Assembly (NCBI RefSeq): GCF_020536995.1
Contig: NC_068355.1
Coordinates: 119,000,430 to 119,064,429, forward strand
From: Dreissena polymorpha
Taxonomy: Eukaryota > Mollusca > Bivalvia > Myida > Dreissenidae
Reading direction: 5' to 3'
Length of the DNA stretch: 64,000 bases
The notes under the pieces were generated by a model. The model worked only from the letters and a program-made list of their open reading frames with translations, was not told the origin of the DNA and ran no database searches. A program made the translations under genes and the position numbers. Position 1 is the first letter of the stretch. Every line of letters begins with the position of its first letter. Shown one piece after another: positions 44,946 through 54,216 of this stretch.

Positions 44946-46712
44946 GTTTGGTTAATTTCATTAGCAGGATTTTTTTCGAAAAAATCTCGGCTTATAGATT
45001 GATGTTGTCGGGCGGGCGGGGGGGGCGGGCGGGCGGGGTGGCGGCGTGCTCGAAAATGTTAAAGTTCTTATTTCATGGTATAACTTTGGTATGCTTGGAC
45101 CTAGAGTCTTCAAACTTGACATGAAGGTTGGCCAGGATTAACAGATGACCACTGGTCATTTCAAGGTCATTCATTTGAAGGTCAAGGTCACTGTGACCTT
45201 CAATATAAAAAATGTTAAAGTTGTTATAACTTTGGTATGCTTGGACCTAGAGTCTTGAAACTTGACATGAAGGTTGGCCATAACTAGTTAGTAACCACTG
45301 GTCATTTCAAGGTCATTCATTTGAAGGTCAAGGTCACTGTGACCTTGAATGTAAAAATGTTAAAGTTCTTATTTCATGGTATAACTTTGGTATGCTTGGA
45401 CCTAGAGTCTTCAAACTTGACATGAAGGTTGGCCAGGATTAACAGATGACCACTGGTCATTTCAAGGTCATTCATTTGAAGGTGAAGGTCACTGTGACCT
45501 TCAATATAAAAATGTTAAAGTTGTTATAACTTTGGTATGCTTGGACCTAGAGTCTTGAAACTTGACATGAAGGTTGGCCAGAACTAGTAAGTAACCACTG
45601 GACATTTCAAGGTCATTCATTTGAAGGTCAAGGTCACTGTGACCTTGAATGTAAAAATGTTAAAGTTGTTATAACTTTGGTATGCTTGGACCTAGAGTCT
45701 TGAAACTTGACATGAAGGTTGGCCAGAACTAGTAAGTAACCACTGGACATTTCAAGGTCATTCATTTGAAGGTCAAGGTCACTGTGACCTTGAATGTAAA
45801 AATGTTAAAGTTCTTATTTCATGTTATAACTTTGGTATGCTTGTACCTAGAGTCTTCAAACTTGAAATAAAGATTGGCCAGTACTAGAAGATGACCACTG
45901 GTCATTTCAATGTCATTCATTTGAAGGTCAAGGTCACTGTGACCTTAAATGTTAAAATTGTTATAACTTTGGTATGCTTGGACATAGAGTCTTCAAACTT
46001 GACATGAAGGTTTGCAAGCACACTTAGATGACCACTGGTCATTTCAAGGTCATTCATTCTAAGGTCAAGGTCACTGTGACCTTGAATGTAAAAATGTTAA
46101 AGTTCTTATAACTTTGGTAGGTAAAAATGTTAAAGTTCTTATTCCATGTTATAACTTTGGTATGCTTGTACCTAGAGTCTTCAAACTTGACATAAAGGTT
46201 GGCCAGTACTAGAAGATCACCACTGCTCATTTCAATGTCATTCATTTGAAGGTCAAGGTCACTGTGACCTTCAATGTTAAAATGTTAAAATTGTTATAAC
46301 TTTGGTATGCTTGGACCTAGAATCTCAAACTTGACGTAAAGGTTTGCAAGCACACTTAGATGACCACTGGTCATTTCAAGGTCATTCATTTCAATGTCAT
46401 TCATTTGAAGGTCAAGGTCACTGTGAACTTAAATGTTAAAATGTTAAAATTGAGATCAAACTTTCCTAATTGTCAATTCAAGTTCATATTTGTGACCTTA
46501 AATGTTATTGTTGTTCATGTATATGCATGCATTCAAAACATAACACAAGGTTTGCTCATGCCTTGAAAAGTACTTACATTTCATTTTGACCTTTGAACAA
46601 TATTTCAGTAATTTAAGTATTGCATTGACAAAAACACGAAAGGTACTTTCCTGTCATTTAAATAAAAAATCCGGCTTCAATGCGGTCATCTCCGACCGCG
46701 GAACTCTTGTGA
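44946..46712. repeat. Tandem array with nuclear-receptor palindromes
   Basis: Nine to ten monomers of about 145-155 bp (TATAACTTTGGTATGCTTGG, CTAGAGTCTTCAAACTTGAC, CATGAAGGTTGGCC, CACTGGTCATTTCAAGGTCA, TTCATTTGAAGGTCAAGGTC, ACTGTGACCTT). Perfect AGGTCACTGTGACCT palindromes start at 45,185, 45,331, 45,486, 45,631, 45,776, 45,931, 46,068 and 46,256, with a decayed one at 46,415. The left flank has a GGGCGGGCGGGGGGGGCGGG tract near 45,010-45,040. The right end CCGCGGAACTCTTGTG (46,696-46,711) nearly equals the right end of the array at 470-2,110. Confidence 0.9.
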
Positions 46713-47580
46713 TAATGATTTTGACAGTAAGGGTTATTACTTAGAAGTCAATAGTAAAATTTGGTTGTAATACAGTTTGGCTGGCATGCAACTTCATAAT
46801 TCATGATGAAACTTTGATATACTAGTAACTTCAGATGTTAAGACGGAATGTTAGACCCGAGTCTCTATCTCAAAGATCAATTTGCACGTAGGGGTCAAAG
46901 GTGCAATTTTGGCATAAAACAGCATGTCGAGAGTGTTACATCATCGTTCATCAAGCAGTTTGCAATTAACTGGCCGTACATGATGAACATATAGAAACGG
47001 TGACCCGTATCCCTGGTTCAAATATCAAGATACACTTAATGTCAAATATTTATTTATGCCATACAGCTTGTGCAGAATGTAGCATCAACAGTCATCGGAC
47101 ACTTTTTAAATGATTTTAAACGATCTGATGCGTGCACAACAAGTGACACTAGCTCAAAGGTCGAGGTTGATAACAGAGAACAACGAATGCCACACGTGAG
47201 AGGTGCGTTCTTAAGCTTTTTGCATGTATGTTCTGTTCATTTAGTGTTCATACGCGGAACATTTTTGGCCGATGAATGGTATATCACTTCGTATTGCAAA
47301 GATAGACAGTCCGGAAGAATGGTGGATTACATACAAAAAAACGCTATACAATTCCATCGATAAGCAGCATGAGCTTGATGATCAGTATATATTTCAACAA
47401 AATAAAAATATTTCGAAAAAAATCACAACGTGCTTATTAATCGAAATAAAAGATTAATATATCCATTAATGGTTCACCATGTTACATTTTATTTTACTAA
47501 CGTCCTTGAGGAAATTCAAATGTCTATAGAGTCAGATGGCTATTCCCGATTACTCGACACTTTTTACCAGTTTTAACACA
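46713..47580. other. Intergenic, decayed tandem-core repeat
   Basis: Between about 46,850 and 47,060 the sequence resembles a decayed monomer set of the 470-2,110 family (TCAAAGATCAATTTGCACGT, TCATCGTTCATCAAGCAG, AATGTCAAATATTTATTTAT). Frames at 47,070-47,460 have no recognisable features. Confidence 0.4.
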
Positions 47581-47586
47581 TTCTTT

Positions 47587-47819
47587 TTATTGAAACAGAA
47601 ATGCAACTTCGCGGAAGATTACTTGTGAAGTAAGCAGGAAATACAAGAGCAATTCAGATTCGCTCTGAACAATTAGTTCTCTATAGTTTAAAGTCAGGCA
47701 CTTGGGGCCTTTGACACAATGCTTCACATTTTCGGAATATTCATCTGTTCTGTATGTGGGTTCTGTACAATAGAAGCATCTATACTTCGACAGAGTATTC
47801 TTATTCATGAGTTTAGTTC
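47587..47819 (-). CDS. Possible terminal exon with Cys/His cluster, unknown protein
   Basis: On the minus strand a strong acceptor (TTTCTCTTTTACAG) precedes a 76-codon frame that ends in TAA, with AATAAA overlapping the stop (CAATAAAAAG), a typical compact last exon. The segment contains KYRCFYCTEPTYRT, then ENVKHCVKGPKCLTLNYREL, so Cys-x2-Cys followed by His-Cys and Cys about 20-25 residues on, which could bind zinc. The frame is also open upstream of the acceptor to about 47,994, so the exon could start earlier. I found no upstream exons with confidence and do not recognise the family; a diverged C2H2/C2HC-like finger is a guess. Confidence 0.35.
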
Positions 47820-48567
47820 CTGTAAAAGAGAAATCAAGAATACATTTGAAAGAAGAAAAAATGTGTTCCCATAATATGATATGTAATATCATATAGGATA
47901 TACGTTTGAAAACTGAGGAACTTATCTTCTCTGTTATCGAAGTGCCATCCGTTATCGAAGTATGGCCATACCCAGCGTGCTTAAAAGTTATCACTCAAAC
48001 TATGGACATGATAAGTTTTTACAAACATTGACTTAATCATGTTAACGGTTATTTTTAAATAACATGCCTTGCAACGTTACGGTTGAAATAAGATTTTCGC
48101 TTAATGTGTGTCCCGATATCAAAGAATAATATGGATAACGGTCTTGAAAATGGACTGTAAACGATACCGACGGGTAGCGACTTACGAAGGAACATTCCCT
48201 TAAACAGAATGGGCGTGGAAAATAAGTTTATTCTTGTATGCTTATGAATGCAAGATCAACATCACGATTTATAAGACAACCCGGGATATTTTACAAATCC
48301 GAATATAATTGCTAGTATATCCGCAAATTCACACGGGGAATGTAGAACATCATGTTTGACAATGCAAGTATACAACGTTTCACAATCAACCATCAAAGGG
48401 TTACTCATTTTACAACTTCCTCACTCAATAAATGTTCACTTGAAACGAGTACAAACATCATAAGCGTGAAGTTATTAAATATTTATTGCGCCTGTGCATG
48501 TACCATGATTGCTGTAAACACACATACTGGCGTCGCTATAAAGCGGTCATCAATCGCGCCGAATAAC

Positions 48568-48627
48568 TATATAAGGGCGACGTATTCAGTCAGTTTTACG
48601 TCAGCTCATTGACCGTTCTGTCGCTCG
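48568..48627 (+). promoter_or_regulatory. TATA promoter and probable first exon of the NGMN-repeat gene
   Basis: TATATAAG at 48,568-48,575, followed 20-30 bases later by TTCAGTCAGTTTTAC, an initiator-like stretch. A donor CTCG|GTATAC at 48,627/48,628 (or CCAG|GTTACG a little later) would end a short non-coding exon, joined to the acceptor CTCTGTTTTAG at 48,930. A TATA box suits a highly expressed secretory-tissue gene. Motifs are seen; start site and joint are inferred. Confidence 0.55.
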
Positions 48628-48955
48628 GTATACCCAGCCAGGTTACGTGGTATGACTTATTTTCAATTTGCCAATTTTTATTATACATACATACATATTC
48701 ATTATTGAGCATGTATATTATTAATATTCTAGATAACGTAAATATTGAATATCGATAGTTTCTTTTGGAGTTCGCAACAGTGTTTTGCATCGATAATAAT
48801 AACTTGAGAAATCCAAACGAATTCGGTGCATTTAAAGCATTACTTTAAAGAGCCAGTTCAAAATAACGCCGCACTTATTTGAAAGCAAATGGTCCAACAC
48901 GGAGGTTAAAGTGTCCAACCTCTGTTTTAGGAAACCAACATCTTAAACAACAATC

Positions 48956-51274
48956 ATGATGATGAAAGTAGCAGTGTGTGTTGCCAGCGTCCTGGTCGCA
49001 GTATCCGGACTCATGAACGGCAAGTGCACAGTTTGAATTTTGTATTTTAACATTAAAAGCCAACTTCTGCGTATACCTTTTCGGCGATCATTAAGGTAAA
49101 TTTGCTAAATAGATAGAAGGATATACCGGAAATATTAGTCTTAAATTAACAAGGAAATGGTAAGCAAAACATCGGTGTCATGCATATACAAGGAAATGGT
49201 TAGTAAAACATGAGTGTCTTTTTTTTCGAACATGATATTAATTTCGGATTGAGGTCGATAAAATGATTACCTGATTTTGGAATTCGATTAAACTGTTCAC
49301 TTTATTAACAATCCTCATTCAATTCTCGATTTTTTTTAAATAACAACTAAACAATGAAAACATCGAAAAGGTACATGCACATAGTGTTAGTCATATTGTA
49401 TTAGCAACTTATATGTTGCACATTGACATGTTTTTTTTATTTCGGAGTTGAAATCTTTGTGAAGTAATTTATTGTACATACGTTTGTTCACGTGTACAAC
49501 ATGTGTGTATGATCGTTAATAGTAAAAAACAATTACCACTCATATAAGCATACATCATGTATTTCATTCACGGCGTTATGGTCATTGGTGGACTTTAACG
49601 TCAACTCATCCTTTACTTGTGTAGAATGGTTAATGCCCATTAATTGAGACCAACTCACAAGCGATTAAAAAGGTTATATTTTTGCATGACGATTTGGATA
49701 AAATAATGGATACATTTGATTGTGACTGACTTATACTGAATGCTCATATGTCAGCAAACATTCATGGTATTTTCAAATGGCTCTGTCTTTAAAATAATTA
49801 TATTGTGTATCAACAGGCATGAACTCGAATATTATAAACGGCTTGAATGGCATGAACAATGGGTTGAACGGCATGAATATGAATAATGGTTGGAATGGCA
49901 TGAACAACGGTTGGAATGGCATGAACAACGGTTGGAATGGTATGAACAACGGGAATAACGGCATGAACAACGGTTGGAATGGAATGAACAACGGTTGGAA
50001 TGGAATGAACAACGGCTGGAACTCTAACAATGGGATGAACAACGGGTTTAATGGAATGAACAACGGGTTCAATGGGATGAACAACAGGTTCAATGTGATG
50101 AACTTGAACAACGGAGGCATTGGGATGATCACAGGAGGAAGAACAGGTAACTGTCTTGATACGTAAATAGTTATCAATAATCTAGCTTAGATCTTATATA
50201 CTTATTGTTGTGTTATTGAATAATCCGAATTAAACGTTTAAAACATGCAGATGATCCAACCCGCGCCTCTGAGGGTATATTTGACGATGCTAAAAAACTA
50301 GCGAGTCAGTCGGTAGCGTTTGATGTCACTAGTGCGTATGCGCTGGGCGAGGCAAGCAGAAGTGCGGCACTAGTGACGTCAAGCGACGCCCATGCAATGT
50401 ACAGCAGACAGGATGATCCTAAAGAAGCCAACTTGATTGTCTCCAATGGCGATGATTTGCTGCTGCTTCAAAAATATAGTCGATAGAGTCTTTTCTAAAT
50501 GGTATTTATCCCGTACCCAAGAGAGAGAGAGCAGACTTTAGACGTAGGTGGAGAGCAATGCTTCGCGCAGCATGATACCGTCGTTCTATATAAGTGCCTG
50601 TCCTATAATATGCAACTATCGATGCACATATAACCGTATAATTCTACAATATTTAATATTTATCATAGTCTCGTGTTGATAGAAAACGGTAAGGATATGT
50701 AATAATACTTCGAAAGAATTCGGTGCATTGAAGGCGTAGCTTTAGAAGAGTTTAGAAATCGTTGGCTAGTATTCGTTTATAGTTACTGACTAGTAATTGT
50801 TATATTATATATAATTGCGGGTTTTATTTGTTCCTTATGAATATGTTTTGAAGAAAATTTTTAATGTGTACTCACAAATAAAACAAAACTTTGCAAGCCA
50901 GAATGTCATTAACTGATATATAAATAAAGAGCTTGTCTTGTATTGATGTTTTCGTACACTTGAATTAATAAAGCATACAACTAGATTTTATTTACAAAAA
51001 AAACACAATACGTTTGTAGAGGGTTTGTAGCAAGTGGGTAGTCTTATCTTTGTAATTATCCGAATGTTTCGAAACTTTTAATGAAAGCATTACAACCCGT
51101 AATGTGTCAATTAATAGCAATTTCATTTCATTTTAAACATATTGGCGGTATTTCTCTTTTGTGCGTGATGAATTTTGCCTTGTAAAGTATAACGTGCATG
51201 CAGAAATGCCATTCATTTGTTGATCATGATGTTCGTGTGTGTTATTTTCAGGCGGGACCCGTTACGGCAAGTAG
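48956..51274 (+). CDS. Secreted Asn/Gly/Met-repeat protein (NGMNNGW repeats), 138 residues
   Basis: Exons 48,956-49,019, 49,817-50,146 and 51,252-51,274 join in one frame, each intron splitting a Gly codon after its first base. Residues 1-18 (MMMKVAVCVASVLVAVSG) form a signal peptide. Exon 2 encodes repeats of the heptad NGMNNGW, with F and L variants at the aromatic position, and ends GGIGMITGGRTG. The last exon adds GTRYGK. The mature chain is mostly Asn, Gly and Met with regularly spaced Trp/Phe and no cysteine. Intron 1 begins GCAAGT, a GC-AG intron. Poly(A) signal AATAAA at 51,413-51,418. Such low-complexity secreted proteins in bivalves are often shell-matrix or byssal components; the role here is inferred and I do not recognise a named family. 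Three ATGs in tandem make the exact start uncertain by two residues. Confidence 0.8.
50251..50486 (+). CDS. Possible alternative last exon of the NGMN-repeat gene
   Basis: After an AAACATGCAG acceptor, a frame in the correct phase to follow exon 2 (G|AT) runs 78 codons to TAG. It begins DDPTRASEGIFDDAKKLASQ, contains SVAFDVTSAYALGEASRSAA and ends LLLLQKYSR. Its composition is acidic, alanine- and serine-rich, unlike the repeats. GC content is locally raised, which supports coding use. AATAAA signals follow near 50,878, 50,924 and 50,967. If used, the isoform has 209 residues. The acceptor has a weak pyrimidine tract, so this may be a minor form or a chance frame. Confidence 0.45.
50317..50385. 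repeat. 19-bp stem inverted repeat inside the alternative exon
   Basis: CGTTTGATGTCACTAGTGC (50,317-50,335) can pair over all 19 positions, with two G-U wobbles, with GCACTAGTGACGTCAAGCG (50,367-50,385) across a 31-base loop. The wobbles mean the RNA strand pairs better than the DNA palindrome. Confidence 0.8.
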
Positions 51275-51412
51275 AGACCTATTAAGTTCAACTTAATCAG
51301 CGCACTGTTCAGCACGATCCCCATGCACAGTCTCTTCACTTCACTGTTAAATCATTCATTCATTCATCGTGTTATAGTGTGTCATTGTGTGTGGGTTAAA
51401 GTCTATGCGTGA

Positions 51413-51418
51413 AATAAA
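51413..51418 (+). terminator. Poly(A) signal of the NGMN-repeat gene
   Basis: AATAAA 139 bases after the short-form stop codon, followed by a T-rich stretch (TTTATCTTTATCTTG). Confidence 0.65.
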
Positions 51419-51841
51419 TTGCATTTATCTTTATCTTGCATTCGTTATGAATTGTCCTAACTGATATGTGAATGTAATTACTAGCCTTTACCTAAATTCC
51501 TCAGGTCTTATTAGCGTGAAAGAGCGAAACTGTATAAACGTACACAAACGTTTTTAAAAACATTAAAAAAAAAAAAACTCCATATTTCTCAAATAAAACA
51601 AACATTTATTGTTAAACAACGTTGTTTTGTGATTTTTTTCTCAAAATAGTACTGTTGTCAATCACAACAGAACCTCATTTAATAATGGCACAATACTATT
51701 ACGTTTAAATAATCGCGGTTCAACGGACAGATGGCTATGGGAGAAGGTATTAAAATATTGAAGAAAGGGGTATTAACTCAAGTTGATAGTATCGACAATA
51801 TTTCAAACGTGGAATGTTTATCTGTTTTAAAATGTCAGCCT

Positions 51842-52361
51842 TAAAAAAGGGATCTTTTCACGCTTTGGTAAATTGACAAAATTGAAAAAAGTTGTTTCAG
51901 ATTCGCAAATTTTCGTTATAGTTATGATATTTGTGAGGAAACAGTAATACTGAACATTTACCATGGTCTAATATAGCCATTATATGCATCTTTTGACGAT
52001 TTTAAAACCTAAAAATTATAAAGCGTTGCAACGCGAAACGATTGAATAATTTGGAGAGTTCTGTTTTTGTCGTTAAATTTTGTGAAACTACGAAGATTGC
52101 TTATATAACGTATAAAATACATTATGTATAAGTAAACGGCGGAATAGCTCAGTAGGCTAAAGCGTTTTTACTTCAGGACTCTGGCAGGACTGCAGGGGTC
52201 ACTGGTTCGAAACCTGGTCCGGGCAATGTTCTTTTCCTTTTTTTAATTTTATTCTTGATTTTTTACTGGAGCTTTTACGATCCAATGTTTACATTTATCG
52301 ATATAAAGCATTTAATGAATAAGTTAAAAAAATGCCAAAATCTGTGAAAAGGCCCCTTTAA
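51842..52361 (+). mobile_element. TIR element with tRNA-like core, copy C
   Basis: Most complete copy: left end TTAAAAAAGGGATCTTTTCA, right end CTGTGAAAAGGCCCCTTTAA. Scaffold as in copies A and B. The core at about 52,139-52,226 has GGAATAGCTCAGTAGGCTAA and GGTTCGAAACCTGGTCCGGG, unlike the Leu/Ser-like cores of the others and closer to a tRNA with a short variable arm. Confidence 0.8.
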
Positions 52362-53008
52362 GATACTGGACAGAAGTCTCACTGTGTCGATGATTACTTA
52401 ATTCACAACTATGATCCATAGATATCAACATGTCTCACTGGTTAGCTAAATTCCGTCATTCATACTCTTATAATTTAATGCTTAGGGTAAGTATTGTTCA
52501 GATTTGCGATAGAAATGATATCATAGAGATTGGCATAAGAGATACGTAGCGATTTCGAATTATTTACTGAAAAAAAACTTCAAATAGATTCAGTGTGTAG
52601 GATGGCTAATGTTGGTATACGGTAGTCATAGATAAATTGCCTCGGTGCATTTAAAACACATGCATCGAGTAGGTGTTTACAATTATTTGTATGAACAGCT
52701 GATTTATAGGAGAGGAAACTTACGCGCCCAATTGACACAACGCATTAATGACGTGCACGCGTTACAAGGGCGATACTAGTAGCTTTAAAGTTAATCGTTG
52801 AATGGAACTATCGTGATTTCATAACACTTGAAATTTGTAAGGGTGGTTTTAAGATGTTGGCATTAACACCGAAATAATTTTGATAGATTTGTGACTCGTA
52901 TGACGTCATTGTCATAATCCAGCCCGCGTTCCCGTATCGTCATGTTGTGCTCCCAATGTGGCGCGATGATTCGACCTAACATGATATGTTATTAAAATTA
53001 TTACCGTC

Positions 53009-53434
53009 TTAAAGGGAATTGTTCAAACAGTGGGACATCTTTTGCCGTTTGTTTGTAGATAACTTAGATTGCTTCATTTTAACAGATGAATTAGGCCCTA
53101 TAGTGCTTCATTATAATCACAAACATTTACTTTAGCAAAATACAAAATTCCACGATGGGGCTCGAAACAGTGCCTATTCGATATAAAAGGGTCATGTCTG
53201 AACCACTCGGCCATAATAATTCATTAAGTTTTAAATAATTTTGCGTTTGTAACGCTTTATTATTTTTTTGCAATTTCAAACGTCGATACCTTATAAACAA
53301 AATTGCATTTGAAATACATGTTTACGTCATTAATGGTATTCTCCCTGAATCATGGTGTTCTTTTTATCTTTGAATCTCTGACAAAACAGTTGGAAAATCG
53401 TTATTTTTAAAGTTTGTGGACAAGCCCCTTTAAT
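53009..53434 (-). mobile_element. Diverged TIR element with tRNA-like core, copy D
   Basis: Bounded by TTAAAGGGAATTGTTC and a right end GGACAAGCCCCTTTA. The middle on the minus strand reads GGCCGAGTGGTTCAGACATG and TTTCGAGCCCC, tRNA-Ser/Leu-like. The scaffold outside the core differs from copies A to C, so it is a related but distinct family. Confidence 0.6.
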
Positions 53435-53626
53435 CCGTGCGTTTGCATTCTGTTACCCAACAACGACAGGGCTTGACGGCTATCGACAGGGCTTGACGGC
53501 TATATTGCAGGTCGTACGAAACTATTTCGGGATTAAATTAAATATGGGACCAAGAGCTAAATGTGTGTGCCTAATTGACAAATGTTGTTACAAAGAAGAA
53601 TGTAACCTGCCGATCTAGTAAACGGG

Positions 53627-53631
53627 CCAAT
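53627..53631 (+). promoter_or_regulatory. CCAAT box, possible IL-17-like gene promoter
   Basis: GGGCCAATCAGAGG about 250 bases before the proposed start codon. An acceptor-like GTTGCTGTTTTAG lies at about 53,783-53,796. The transcription start is not resolved. Confidence 0.3.
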
Positions 53632-53884
53632 CAGAGGCTAGATCTCTGTTTCATAATGATTTCCTTAAAGAAATTTTCCTAACGCGGCTCAACCTTGAAC
53701 CTTTTGACGAATAAGCTCAAAATGTGCAAGTTGAACTCAATATTAATTCATTAATACAGCGCTGCTCATCCTTCATGGAAATTGTTGCTGTTTTAGGAAT
53801 GTAAACTCGTATAAATTGAGATGTAATACGGGCATTTGGATGAACTTGTCTATAAATGTGACAATACTCAATGTGCAATTTAAA

Positions 53885-53989
53885 ATGTCAAAACTCACAG
53901 ATTTATTATTTCTTGACAAGGTAAGTGATTATTATTAAATATATTATGTTTTTCTGTTATATGTATAAAGTTTGTATATATATATATAT

Positions 53990-54075
<86 letters not shown>

Positions 54076-54119
54076 AAATATATACATATATACAATATAT
54101 ATACAAGTTTGTACACAAA

Positions 54120-54216
<97 letters not shown>

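Noticed and set aside
44946-46712. Regular repeats considered as a CRISPR array
   Set aside because: Monomers are about 150 bp with no short repeat and unique spacer structure, in a eukaryotic setting.
49773-50177. Pro/Leu/Phe-rich 134-codon frame on the minus strand
   Set aside because: It is the antisense shadow of the NGMNNGW repeat exon; the plus frame has the signal peptide, splice sites and poly(A) signal.
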